DNA of 64,000 nucleotides from Haemonchus contortus (Eukaryota; Nematoda; Chromadorea; Rhabditida; Trichostrongylidae). Positions 23,700 through 44,415 of the stretch are shown one piece after another. Every line of letters starts with the position of its first letter. Position 1 is the first letter of the stretch. The stretch covers positions 38,901,005 through 38,965,004 of the forward strand of contig LS997567.1 of NCBI GenBank assembly GCA_000469685.2, written 5' to 3'. The position numbers were made by a program, and so were the translations under genes. The notes beneath the pieces were generated by a model that ran no database searches, was not told the DNA's origin, and saw only the letters and a list, made by a program, of their open reading frames with translations.

Positions 23700-24275
23700 T
23701 GTACGCTAGACTGAATTGGCTCATTCTCAAGCTGCTAATACCTGTGCTGTTCCAAGAAAAATCCTCAACCCTTCTCGACTATCTCGCAATCTTCAGAACC
23801 GACCAACTCCATGGACAAGCCTTCGTAATACCAAATATAATCCCCATCTGTGTGGTGCAAAACTTATCGCTGATATTTCAGATGTCCAGGAGACTAATCT
23901 GGGACTTGCGAACGGGTGCCACCAATGCCAATGGACAACTACACCATCCGCGAACACGGCCTTCTCAGTTCGTCAAAAGGGTCATTTGTGTGAAGTCATG
24001 CGGTTTCTGTTAATGAAAAAGCAATTTTATTCAAATAAAAAATTGTTTCCTAAACGTGCATACCTACGATTAATACGATGTTCGCCACCATTGATACGAT
24101 ATGAGAAATCCTACACTAAAATTCACCACAACAACTGGTTAACCATTAGTAACTAAAAGTAGTACACTGACTGGTTCTAACTTCAGTTCCGCTGTCCAGT
24201 AGGTAGTTTTCAAGTTTGCAATCACACTCTTCAATGGTAAACTCTTAAAAGCTTCCTCCACACATACAACTCTGT
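23700..24275 (+). pseudogene. Broken duplicate of astacin 3' end (unit B)
   Basis: Copies of the last two astacin exons with the same splice sites (linker exon ends CCTTC|GTAATA at 23824; next acceptor TTTCAG at 23880). The first ShKT cysteine codon TGC has become TCC, the terminal exon hits a TAA four codons in, and about 36 bp has been inserted at 23915-23950. That insert matches 23601-23638 inside the transposase-like exon. The last CysGlyPheCys codons survive. No catalytic exons accompany it, so it encodes no enzyme. Confidence 0.85.
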
Positions 24276-24364
24276 CCCAAGCCAGTTGCACAAAAAGCGA
24301 TAGGTGGCCCGGTGAAATTGAGCAGAGCCCAACTTGAAGCAACCTGTAAAATTTACGCTTCTAC

Positions 24365-24478
24365 CACTGCGTCCTGTCCTGAGTCAACGAACCCCGAAAG
24401 GATGGGCGATCGATCCCGGATGTGATCGACGAACCATCAAGTATGACCACTTGACACTATCCCACATTCGCTCACGAT
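24365..24478 (-). repeat. Decayed SINE fragment
   Basis: On the minus strand it reads GGATAGTGTCAAGTGGT, then ATCCGGGATCGATCGCCC and GGGGTTCG, the same order as the head of the SINE at 21289-21589 but heavily diverged and without a tail. Confidence 0.45.
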
Positions 24479-24831
24479 GAGGGACAAGTGTCAACAAGGA
24501 TCACTTCACTGTACTCAATCAAATAGCTTTACAAACGAGTGCTGTTTTTTTCATTTATTTGTTACCAACATTAGAAAGTCTTTGACAGGTTATTCACGAG
24601 TACTTGACTGGCAATACGTGTTACCGCAGGACACCATCGGTACGGCTGTGGCATTCGAATAGGTGGGTAGATGCATGGCGACGTCAAAGTCTCAGCAACC
24701 TCCCGCTGCTTTAGTTGAACCCGCTTCTTTTGGTCAAATCCCTAACTCTCATGGAGCTGCAATGTTCCCCAGAAGAATCCCTCTCTAAGATTTTTGACAA
24801 GTACTAAGTAAGTACTCGCTTGCGCATGTGT

Positions 24832-25130
24832 GGGTGGAGGTAGTTAGTGAGTGGCAAGTGGTGCACTAACACATACGCATGGTTCGGGTTCCCACAATCC
24901 TAGATCGATACTCGCCGAAGCCAACCAAACCTTCCTTCCCTCCAGGTCGGTTAGATGGTATCAGACTCGTTTGGGATGATAAAAATAATGACTTGTACAT
25001 CGGCTGGCCACCGCGCGTTCTTGTATAGTCCAAGACCCATTCAAATCGCCCCACGATTCTGAATGGAAGTCGAATGCGGGGCGCATCCCAAAGACGGGAT
25101 AAATTTACGGCAAAGACTTGATCCTTTTCC
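24832..25130 (+). mobile_element. tRNA-derived SINE, second copy
   Basis: Same family as 21289-21589 but in + orientation: head GAGTGGCAAGTGGTGCAC, body ACTTGTACATCGGCTGGCCACC, GATTCTGAATGGAAGTCGA, end GACGGGATAAATTTACGG and a short CTTGATCC tail. It differs at many positions, so it is older than the copy in unit A. Confidence 0.9.
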
Positions 25131-26446
25131 CCTAGGTACATACATATGTGCTCTTCCAGACTCGAAAGGCGGATTGACAGCCCAAGGAAAGTCATGTCAG
25201 CTTGCCCTTTAATGATAAAAAGTGATAACCAGTGATAGTGGTGATGCCATGTCTGCCATCCCGCCTTGTCTTTGTGGTTCTAGGACGAAAAAAATCAATA
25301 ATTTATTCTAACCTCTAGCCTCGAGATTCCTTACACTGAATACGTACAACATTATGAATGCAAATGAAGAGATATGAACAAGCACACTTTTTCATCGTAA
25401 CGTAAACATCGTAAACAAAAACTGCGATAGAATGGGCTATACACATGTAAACCCCTGACTAGCAGATACTAACAAAAAAAAACAATCTTAAGTGAATTAG
25501 AATCGAAATTTGTGTCTATACAAGAAACAAAATCGTTATTTTTAAGCGACACAATCGATAAACGCACTCAAGTGAAGACCATACAACGATTAGAGCAGTT
25601 TTCTGTTCTAACACTTATCTATTATAAAAAGAACGGTATAAAATGTATAGCACTATTGTAAGCATACAAACACACTCCATTCCATTAAAAACAAAAGTAA
25701 TATACTAGTTAACCACAGAATATAGAAGAATTCATGGCACCAGACACAGCTCATAATATAAATGATACGATTACTACACAGCAGCTAACCCATGACGGAC
25801 GAGTTTCCCAGAACTTACAAATCTTCGCAGGACACAGACGCTCAAGAATGTCCAATTCGGTGCACTTCAAAGCAATAAGTTCGAGTAAAAGAGCACAGCG
25901 AAAGCAAGATCAACCAAAACAAAATACAAAAGCAAAAAAATGAGAGAATTACACTAAGATATTAACTTAAATGCATGCTTAGGATTGAAGCAGTCAAAAG
26001 CGGTGAAGGCCACCCGTTGGCATTTACCATGTACGGGGAGAAACATGTAACTAATACACCTTATACAGTGGAAATGATCAGCCTAAATGTGCTAGGTACT
26101 GCAAATCGTGGCAGCGTCCGCAACCGCACGCTCAATACCCATGTAGTACGGACACATGCAGCACTTTAGTCAATTCAACTGTATACAAAAACACGAGCAA
26201 CACAAATGGCATAGGCAAGGCGAAATGACGATGATGAGAAAACACTGCACTCAGAAAACACGACAGTGATATGAAGACAAATCTCTTCGGGATGGGACGG
26301 GACGTATTCGGGAAATGGAGGATATGACAACGTATGCGTGACAATGTATGCCAGTGAACATAATATGACAAATGCAAATGAATAACTTTGGCACTGGACG
26401 ACGTGAAACTTGTTGTCTTCTTACCAGTTATAGCAGAGTAATTCTG
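25131..26446. other. PAK 3' flank and possible 3' UTR
   Basis: AT-rich, without a supported gene. It includes the region downstream of the PAK stop codon at 26447-26449 on the minus strand. An AATAAA read on the minus strand near 25303 could serve as a distal polyadenylation signal; nearer candidates are not excluded. Short + frames here (25734-26169) show no coding signature. Confidence 0.4.
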
Positions 26447-34317
<7,871 letters not shown>

Positions 34318-34369
34318 CGTTTCAGAAATCGTCGTCGACGACGACAAAGTAAAAACGCGAACGTCGACT
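34318..34369 (-). promoter_or_regulatory. PAK 5' leader and splice acceptor
   Basis: On the minus strand a TTTTTCAG acceptor ends at 34368, and the 50-nt leader 34367-34318 leads to the ATG, which is the first Met in an otherwise open frame. This could be a spliced-leader trans-splice site or the acceptor for an upstream non-coding exon; the sequence alone does not separate the two. Confidence 0.55.
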
Positions 34370-37300
34370 GAAAAAGATTCTACGTCGATCGGTTAGCGCG
34401 ATTAAGAACGAGAAACTTCGGCATAAAACCAGCAGAGACGACAATGGCCGCAACAGCAGTACACGAGCGCTCACGCGATACGATGCGCGATGCGCGACAC
34501 GATCATTCGGCGAAATCAGAACGACACGACATCGACGACGAACGATTGAACGAACGAACGAACGAAGCCATCGCCGATCATGCATATCATATACATACGA
34601 AATATGGCATCGATTATGCATCCACGAATCAAAAATGGACAACGCATCTCGCAAACAGAAAACTCCCCCATCCGTTTTCAAATTCCCGGCTTCATACTAC
34701 TGGTAAATCACAATCAAAAAAATTGTATCAGAAGCACGCTGGCCACCGACAACACGTCTCACTTTATGGAATCGCTATTTTGACAATTATTTCAAGGCCC
34801 GTATTACAGTAGGATTATGGTCACGCACAGAATTTTCGTTCCTATTCGCACGTCGCTAACGGGTGCGCAAGTAAGAAGCTGTTTATCACATACAATGGAC
34901 GAGAACTAATGTAAAAAGAAACAATGGATCGCTGACCAGTAACTACTCTAGCTAAGTACCAGTTTCGTGTGACGAAGAACATAAAACAGAAAACGGCTTA
35001 TGTTGCGTTATCAAAAGTAAGTCAATGACAGTAAACACCTGATCGATATGGGAAAGTCTTAAAATTACATTATAAAATAGGTCATGTCACCAGTAGCAAC
35101 TAAAGTTCCCCACAAAAATCCGCCCGAGTAATTTTATCATGATGCTCCAAAACTTGTAAATACGACTATTAAGAAATATCCTTGAAATAGACTCATTAAA
35201 AACTACAAAATAGTTGTGGGTTTAACTGCTACTGTCGTTTTCAACTAAAAGTAATCATAAAACAACATGTAGAAGTAACAAGATAGTCTCGGACAACACG
35301 TCTCATTCTGAGGTACCATTACACGGTAGTTGTATACGAATCGATTTTTCACTTTAACGGTTCCTGTTGGATTGTGCGATCTGTACCGATACCACAAGTC
35401 ACGATTGAAGCTCCTTCATGATTATAATGGGGCGAACTTTTCACAACAGAGTATACCAAAAGATAAGCTAATAAACTGGATTCAAGTATTAGTATTGCAG
35501 AAAAAAAAAACTTCTTCGTGAAGTTTCGCCCAGTCGTTGGCAAGTATATTCATAGCCATGCGCTAAAATCAATAGAATGCAATCGTACATAATAGGTCAG
35601 AAACTAAGTGATCGCGTATTTTGTTAGGAAAAAACAATCATTTTTCTTGAAAGAAAAGAAATGTATACTAAAACTACATTGACTTATGGATTATTTATTG
35701 AAATTTTTTATGTACTGACCAGAAAATGCTCGGGTACCTGATTTATAATTGTAACTATGGCTTTGAAAAACACGTAGCTACTTATGTGTCAACATAATAG
35801 TAGCTTATATAAACACACTGTATATGTACATGCTATGTAAAAAAATTTTGATATTCAAATACTTTTGCAGAGATTTTACAACTTTTACATTGGAACTGTG
35901 TTTGATGAAAAAAAAAACCTAGTAGGGATAAATATAGAGCGGGCACAATACAGGATAAAAAAAATAAATTTAAACAAGAACCGGAACAGGAATGAAAAAA
36001 GAATTCTCCAAACACTTCTGGAGCCGATACAATAATCGATCTCGGACGAAGATTCTAAAGAAGAACCTGAACTACTTTTCTCCAATGGTGATTGGGGACA
36101 AGTTACCAAAACAATAAAGTTGTGCCCTAAACTGTTATGACTATTCAGCACAGTACTGTCACCTTCAAATGGTGAAAATTTCCTACTTTTTTAGAAGTAT
36201 GTCCTCATTTGGATATCAACAAAGAAAGCTTTCATGTGTACGGGACAAACTAGAATGTAAGTTGGTTTACTTGAGGAGTTTACAGAAGTAAAGAATTGTA
36301 AAATGCTCCATGGAATACCGTTAAATTAGAATTTAATGTAAAAAACAAATACCGGTGAACAAACGTGGCTAGCCAGAAAGCCAAAAAACCATTTAAACTT
36401 GCTGCTGCTGAAGAACTTTGAATAAAATCCATGGCAGCTGCTCTATCCTGAACAGTATTAAAAATCCAACTGACTACTAAAATTTAAATGATTACATCAC
36501 ATTAGTGGAGGCGATAAACACACAAACACACACGATCGTTTGACTTTTAGCCAACAAAGCCAAGACGTCAATGACCCGTCGACGGCGTGCAAACATGCAT
36601 GGAACGTTCCTTACACTGCAAGGATGGCGGGAGCGCTGTGATAATCAGCAAAACAGATAAACATCAGGGTTCCATTTCGTCCCATCCAATTCAAATTCGT
36701 TGTCGATGACAAGAGAGGTCAGGCTGAATTGAAGTGAATAAGCGGAAATCGGTGGTGTGGTGAGATCGATAGCGGTGGGGAAGGGGTGAGATGTAAGAAT
36801 AGGGGGTGAGATAGGGAAAATGACGTTCGTGACGAGTGAGAGCGTGATTTAAATGATCCAGTTCGACGATGTCCACATCACATGGGATATACGCGACATG
36901 GCGCGATAACGGCGACGGCGACCGTCAGCGACGCGTGAGAGATCGCGCGCGATCGCGACGATGACGACGCATTGACGCATTGTGGTGGCCATCGGCTCGG
37001 GCCAGCCATTAATCATTGGACGACGACCAACACGTTGGCCTACCCATCACGGTTTCCTAGCTTTTGCACTTTTTCTGACTCGTCTTATAGCAACACTGGA
37101 CATATCCCAAACAAAATATATGTGAGCAATAGAATCGACAAGAATGAAGTCTGCCCTCGTCAAAATTACAAAATCTTACAGGAAAAAGCAAAAAAAAACT
37201 TTTTCATTGTGCAAAAATGTCAAATCGGGAAGCACCAACTCCCTACCGTAAAGTTAACCGTAAAATAAATAGCATTGTGTCACCTCGAGGTGTGCTATCA

Positions 37301-40300
37301 TACGACTACTACGCGTTTTCTTTTACGATTGGAAGTATTATGAAGTTACAGTACGATAAGGTAACTTATTTCAAGATAGATTACCACTACTGCCCCACAC
37401 TGGTACCTGCTAAATACTACTGAACCACAACAACTCGTAAAATAGCATGCATCAGTTGCAAGACAGTTGCGGACAACACACCCACGTTCTAGGACATGAC
37501 GTTATTTCAGCAATTATTTTACGACTAGTATTACGGTGGGGACTAGAGGTGGGCAGGATTTACAATTTGGTTTTTGTAACTACAATTACATAAACAACAT
37601 AAGCATAGTACTACGAAAAAAGTTTTAATCGACGAAAGGCAAAGGAACGAAAACAGCCAGTAAATGTAGCAAAACATGCGCGAGCTTCCAAAAAACGGAG
37701 GCGTTAACGCCCGTTACTAAATAAGAAAAGGAAAAAGTAACTAATTAGTAGCGAGGAGGTGAAGTGAACGAGGAATTAGCCATGGGACCGAATAATACAC
37801 TGATTTCGTAAGTACTTTACATCTTACTGGTTCGATTCGCATGCAAGTTCTCGATCGATCGATCGCAAGCCGTTCACCTTTGCTAAGAAAAAAAAACAAG
37901 AAAACAACAAGTGAATTGATCGTACAAAGGATGATGCACTATTGATTGATTAATGAAATGGTAATTTAGAAGTTCCAATCAACTAAACACCTACTGCTGA
38001 ATGCCTACTAACGGAAAGTCAATACACAAGTGAATTTTCGAGGGAACTTGTGTGCGGACTAATTTGAAAAGGCGAAACCTATTTGCGCTATGGTAAGTAA
38101 ACTTATGAATCACCAGGCTATCGAAGATTCACCAAACACACTAGATTCACTGGTTTACTGAAAGCTTACAGGTTAGTTCAAATTGCAGCAACGTTGGGGC
38201 GCTTACAACAAATGCTCTCGCGCCAAAAATGGACGGTTATAGTCACTTTCGCCCATCTTACAAGTCAATTTGGCCGCCTCGCAACCGCGCGCATGATTGG
38301 GAGCAGTGATATCACGTATTATAAAGGAAAAAGATAAGGTGGTAATAAATAAAAGCCCGTTTACCAGCTTCAGTGAAGAGGAAATTGAAGAATGATCCAC
38401 CTGTTCAGAGTAGATAGCAACTGAACCAAAATCTGATTACCGAAACAGTTCCTTTAGTCTGGGGAATCACTCACCTAGCTTTCACACCTGTGGTCTCGTT
38501 GTGGAAATGGCAAGCTCTTCTTCAGGACAGCAACTGTTAGTGAGCGAGAACAAATAAAAAGCTCTAAGAACCCCAATGGATCGCGTGCAGCTCCAACATA
38601 AAAAGCTCTATAGTCCTTATAGAAAGGTATTCAATTCCAAATCGTTATATTCCGCATAACATAGCAAATGTAACAACAATAATTGAAAACGTGCTGTAAC
38701 GATTGTAGTGGCACGCATTAGCGGTACGGTTGGGTCGCAGTTCTTGTAATAGAGCACGTTTTTGTCAGACTCCGAGCAGCTTGTCGGTCCAAGTGCATCT
38801 TCGTCAACGATTTTATCTTTTGCCAGCATCCATGAATCCACTTTATGACTAATATATCGTGACTAAATTGCCCATAACGATTGCTCTCAATTACCAATTT
38901 TGATGAAAGGGAACTCGTCCAAATTTGTACTCAAATTAAACCGTTTAAAAAGTCCACATGACCGTATCACGCTTTGAGGAGGGGTTTTTTTAATATTTAA
39001 GTGCTACAGAGAATACTACTTCATGAATATTGTTAGTTATCAAAGTCTTCTTCACTTGTGGAAAGATTCGAGAGTATGGAACAAGGGAACAAGTGGTTGT
39101 TGAATGCGCAGCTGGTGAATCTTGACTTATCTAAAGGCCCATCATTGATTCGGAATTGGGATAATACATTGTACTTGAGTAATTGACTTAGATCCAGCAC
39201 CGGTAATTCCATGATTTATGTAAGTATTTCAGATATGCGAAGGAATAGCGGTCTCAGTGGATCGGCTGACAGGTTTATTGACATGCATGACTATGAAACG
39301 GCAATCTGATTGTATAATTACTAATTTTGTAGAATAACAAGGATAAAATATTGGTCAGACGGATCTGATCTGAGAGGAGTGTTCGGGAAGGGAAGTTTCC
39401 CGTTTTGGTCACGTAGGGGGAATGAGTCATTCATGAACGGAGGAGACTTGATGGAGTAACTAGTGTGGTGCGATTTAAAAGTACAGAGATTGTCTTGGGA
39501 AAAAGGCTGTCCGATGGGAGTAAGTAGCCAACAGGTACACAGAGGGCAACAACGAAGAAGAAGTCGTAAATTGAATCCAATCGGTATGATTTCACGGATG
39601 GCAATCAAATGAACATCGCGGAATCATGAAAAACGTCCGTCCGTTATGATCGGAGGACACACTCAGTCAAACACATAAATGATGAAGAGATATGGGTGTG
39701 GGTGCGTGTGTGTGTGGTGTGCGTATGGGTGAAGAGGCAGTTCTCAGCCAGGGGTCGCATAATGTACACGTCGTCCGGGCACCCACAGCTTACAACGTAA
39801 CGGCAAAGCAAATGCGAACACACATCAACGACTGATACTATCAATCAATCGATAATGGGCAGATGAATACACTGCTCGGGACGATGACACACCTCTCATT
39901 CACTCACTCACTCACTCACCCGCTCACACACACACACACGCAGCACGCACTCCCAGACACTTTCGTCGTTCGCTGCTTGGCCACACCCACAACTTCACCA
40001 CACCACGGCTTACACCCTGTGATCATTGGCCCCGTGTGTGGAACACATTCAATGCTTTCGGTGGAACTTTGAACAGTCGCCCGGGATCGTTCGTCGGCCG
40101 TACGGGGGCTTCAGGGACGGGAGTTGACCCGGAGCGAACCGGGTGAAATGCTGGTCGCGACGCCTCCCACGACGACGACGAAAGTTGCCGCCGCTGCCGA
40201 TTATGCGATCGATGATGCGGCGGGGGATGGGTCGCAATCGGTGGTGGTATCATTGCCTAAATTACGGTCAGATATGAGGGCCAACATGCGCCCCGATCTC

Positions 40301-41784
40301 ATCAACACCCAACGCGCTCGGCGGGCGCCCATCTACGAGTCTTGATGAGGTCGTCCAGAGATCAGCGGACAATTATTTTTTCCCCAGCCCACAATGTCAA
40401 TAAAGACGTTTTTGAGAAGAACAAAAAACCCAGGGTTCGAGAAAAAAAGCTCCAATCTACTGGTAGTCAAGCGGAAATTAGTTGAAACCTTCTCTGCGAC
40501 TAAATCCCCTAGATCGGGGTTATTTTCCCCGACCAGAGCCTTCCAGTGAAGTAAAAATTAGATAAGCCGAATATAGGTTTTGCCGAAATTGTTTGTGGTT
40601 GACCGTAATTACAATTACTAGTACAATACGCCTTTTGAAGGTTTTAAAGGTTATGGCAGGAATCAACCGCCTTAAAATGGCAATAATCAGTAAATCGAAT
40701 AGCCCCAATTCAGCGTTCGTGTGAAAAGGGAAAGGAGCATTGAGAATGAAAGTTCCCAGGGATGCCTCTGACTATCGTCTGTTCTTTGTAGTGAAGAAAA
40801 TTTAGCCGGCCAATGTACACCTTGAAGTTGGGGCCAAAAAAAAGTCAAGCAATGTGGGAGAAGTGATGGGAAAAGGTAATTTGGAGGGAGGGGGGGGGGG
40901 ACAGAATCGCTATAATTCAATTAACTCTTTTTTATTTAATTTTTTATCTGATTCAGAGACGAGAAATATTCAGCCTTGCTGAACCTTCGACATCATAAAA
41001 GGTGATAATGGTAAATCGTAAAAGGTGATAATGGTAAATGAGAATTCGCTGAGGTTATTACTGTCCCTTAGGAATTGCTATTATATATTTTCTACAAGAT
41101 TGATCACATTTTCTTATTAAAGTTACAAGAACCAGTGTTTTCTCCTCATAGTTGTCACACAAAAACTGAATTCCATTTTCTGTGCCAATTTCACATCAGA
41201 ACCAGTACCCTGAACTAGTTACTTGTGGGATAACGATGGATGAGTAGTTTCCTATTAGGGATAGCAGTGGTCAAGGTGCAGCCTGGGCGAACCAGCAGAG
41301 CTAAGGCGGTTGAAGCCCCCACCCCAAACAACTTAACATTTTGATGATTGCACTGATTGTGGGATAACAATCGATGGGTAGGAGTGAGGCAGAGACAAGA
41401 GGCGTCGCTATTGTGTGAATGGTCAGTAGGTTGGTTGTTCCTAGGTTCGAATCTAGCTCGTGACGGTTGATAAGGGCATGACTGCCAAAGAAGGATGGAG
41501 ATGGACATGTTCATCGACTGGCTCAAAAATTTATTACCTAAGACTAACATGACTTAAATGCCCCTACAAATTTGATTGGAAAATGGGTGAGTTAGTTTCG
41601 ATGGAGGACAGTCAGCCTTTTAACAACTTAACTCATACCTTCTGTTAGAACGGCAACTTGAATTCTACTGGAAAGGTAATCTAATAGAATGAACGCTTCT
41701 TCGAAATATTTGAGTGATCAGAACAAGTGTTTCATGATTGAAACGCATCCCGCACTGCATGTAAATTACTTAGTATTTGTGTAG
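34370..41784. other. PAK upstream region, CpG-rich islands, no firm gene
   Basis: Mostly AT-rich anonymous DNA with three CG-rich patches: 34380-34570 (ACGA/CGAACGAACGA repeats), 36880-36990 (GCGACGGCGACC... CGCGCGCGATCGCG) and 40060-40345. These could be alternative promoters or first exons of the minus-strand PAK gene, or simple sequence. Short tandem items include (CACT)n and (CA)n at 39890-39945 and a doubled AAAAGGTGATAATGGTAAAT at 40995-41037. A GGTTCGAATC B-box-like motif lies at 41450. No splice-consistent gene was found. Confidence 0.4.
40124..40345 (+). CDS. Possible small ORF in CpG-rich island
   Basis: A 73-codon frame (MTRSEPGEMLVATPPTTTTK... RARRAPIYES, then TGA) in unusually GC-rich DNA for this window. 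The opposite strand is also open across much of it (40023-40253), which is expected for CG-rich DNA with few stops. I recognise no domain. It may equally be a promoter or first-exon island. Confidence 0.2.
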   Translation: MTRSEPGEMLVATPPTTTTKVAAAADYAIDDAAGDGSQSVVVSLPKLRSDMRANMRPDLINTQRARRAPIYES

Positions 41785-44415
41785 TACCAGGCGGCCACGC
41801 ACGCTATTGCGTGCGCTCGGGGCTCTAGCCATGAGGGAAGGAGCCACGTGAGCTTCTGTTTTTCATTATAGACTTTATCATCTGAGCCTCTTCCAGGACA
41901 CTTCTGTAGCGGCCATCTCTTTTTGGGATGTGAAATGGGGCTGTGTGTGGCCATGAAGAGTACACCGATGTATCCAAATCAAATACCTATGCAGTCCATG
42001 TAGTCGTAGAAACCCTGTGTAGTTTGGGCTGTGTGTGGCCATGAACACTAACTTTGAAAGGAAAGCCCCTTTGGGCAGTTGTAGGGATTTAGACGTCTTC
42101 ACATTCACATTTACACGCATTTGCTCTTGCTTAGAAGGGACTACTGTGTGTGGAATCATGGATACTAACTTTCAGAAAATTTACAGCCTAATTTTTGAAA
42201 GAGTTTAATGGTATCTCCTAATTGTACACCTATGTAGTCAGGGTTAGTGGGAAGGAAAGATGGATAAATTTTTTGATCTCAGCCCCCCTCCCCTCTTTGC
42301 AAACCCCACCCACTTCAAGCTTCGAATCACATTACTTTTATTACCTCCAGACACCTTTTGCCCGCGTTCTAAAACGCATCTGAAAGGACTTAATAATTTT
42401 GATGTAAGCCCCGCTCACTTGTGCCGATCCCGCCCACTTGCGCCTTCTGGCCACAATTGTTCTTTTACGCCATATTTGTGAATAGAGTTATAAATTTTTG
42501 ATCTAAGCCCCGCCCACTTTCAGTGCCAACCCGCCTACTTCTGGGGTTTGACGACATTTGTTCTTTTACACCTTAATACCTTTTTGCCGCATCCCAGAAC
42601 GTTTCTGAATAGAGTTATAAATTTTTGATCTAAGCCCCGCCCACTTTAGTGCCAGCCCCGCCCACTTCTGGGATTTGGCCACATTTGTTCTTTTTCACCT
42701 TAATACCTTTTTGCCACATCCCAGAACGTTTCTGAATAGAAATATAAATTTTTGATCTAAGCCCCGCCCACTCCAGTGCCAACCCGCCTACTTCTGGGGT
42801 TTGACGACATTTGTTCTTTTACACCTTAATACCTTTTTGCCGCATCCCAGAACGTTTCTGAATAGAGTTATAAATTTTTGATCTAAGCCCCGCCCACTTT
42901 AGTGCCAGCCCCGCCCACTTCTGGGATTTGACCACATTTGTTCTTTTTCACCTTAATACCTTTTTGCCACATCCCAGAACGTTTCTGAATAGAGTTATAA
43001 ATTTTTGATCTAAGCCCCGCCCACTTCAGTGCCAACCCGCCTACTTCTGGGGTTTGACGACATTTGTTCTTTTACACCTTAATACCTTTTTGCCGCATCC
43101 CAGAACGTTTCTGAATAGAGTTATAAATTTTTGATCTAAGCCCCGCCCACTTTAGTGCCAGCCCCGCCCACTTCTGGGATTTGACCACATTTGTTCTTTT
43201 TCACCTTAATACCTTTTTGCCACATCCCAGAACGTTTCTGAATAGAGTTATAAATTTTTGATCTAAGCCCGCCCACTTTAGTGCCAGCCCCGCCCACTTC
43301 TGGGATTTGACCACATTTGTTCTTTTTCACCTTAATACATTTTTGCCACATCCCAGAACGTTTCTGAATAGAGTTATAAATTTTTGATCTAAGCCCCGCC
43401 CACTTTAGTGCCAGCCCCGCCCACTTCTGGGATTTGACCACATTTGTTCTTTTTCACCTTAATACCTTTTTGCCACATCCCAGAACGTTTCTGAATAGAG
43501 TTATAAATTTTTGATCTAAGCCCGCCCACTTTAGTGCCAGCCCCGCCCACTTCTGGGATTTGACCACATTTGTTCTTTTTCACCTTAATACATTTTTGCC
43601 ACATCCCAGAACGTTTCTGAATAGAGTTATAAATTTTTGATCTAAGCCCCGCCCACTTTAGTGCCAGCCCCGCCCACTTCTGGGATTTGACCACATTTGT
43701 TCTTTTTCACCTTAATACCTTTTTGCCGCACCCCAAAACGTTTCTGATAGAGTTATAAATTTTTGATCTAAGCTCCGCCCACTTTAGTGCCAGCCCCGCC
43801 CACTTCTGGGATTTGACCACATTTGTTCCATTACCTCCAATCACTTTTTTCCCGCATTCTAGAACGTTTCCGAACGAAATTACACTAATTTTTGAAAAGT
43901 AGCTTTCACCTCAACGCACGCCCCGCCCCTCGTGGGCGGGGCTTCGCTGTACTTACGCATGCCAAGCACGCATAAGGCCTTGATCACTCTTTTTATTTTT
44001 TTCCTGGCCTCGACGCCTTCGCTGAATCGAGTTATGAATCTCTGCGGAAAGTGCCGCCCACTGCGAGAACGCTCCGCCCACCACCGGTAAATTTCCTTTA
44101 TTTTAATTTTTGACCCATCCCTCACCTTTGCACATTTTTTCCGGTGTCTGGAATGTTATGAGACCGAATTGGAAGAATTCGCCCATGACCCCGCCCAATT
44201 CCTGCGCACGCCCCGCCCCTTGGGGGCGGAGCTCCGCTGAGCTCACGTGTGCTCTGTTGGTCCTGCCCTATGCTCGACCCATTCCAAACTTGACCCGATT
44301 TCTACAGTTGCTTCGTCAGATGATAATGAAATTTGCGACGACAAACAGACAAACAGACAAACAAACAGACAAACATACAGACACACCAAGGATGTGGTTT
44401 ATATATAGTAAGGAT
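41785..44415 (+). mobile_element. 2.9-kb repeat element family, copy 2
   Basis: Same start (TACCAGGCGGCCACGCACGC), order and end (TATATATAGTAAGGAT) as 16039-18926, 2631 bp here. The flanks (5,000-plus bp of each neighbourhood) are unrelated, so this is a dispersed element and not a regional duplication. The main size difference is the number of minisatellite units. It contains no open frame that could encode a transposase. Confidence 0.88.
42478..43832. repeat. 127-bp minisatellite array B
   Basis: About 11 units, anchored by ATAAATTTTTGATC at 126-127 bp spacing (unit marks 42485, 42612, 42739, 42865, 42992, 43118, 43245, 43371, 43498, 43624, 43750). Alternation of 126 and 127 bp reveals a 253-bp dimer. 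Segments 43136-43441 and 43389-43694 encode an identical 101-residue frame on the minus strand, so a dimer was duplicated recently. Confidence 0.95.

Noticed and set aside
34322..34812. Open frames on both strands near the PAK start (119 and 122 codons)
   Set aside because: Low-complexity CGAACGA/ACGACG-rich sequence with few stops; no domain, and the minus frame conflicts with the splice acceptor that defines the PAK leader.
43136..43694. Two identical 101-codon minus-strand frames
   Set aside because: Direct translation of the duplicated 253-bp satellite dimer, with no start context or splice structure.
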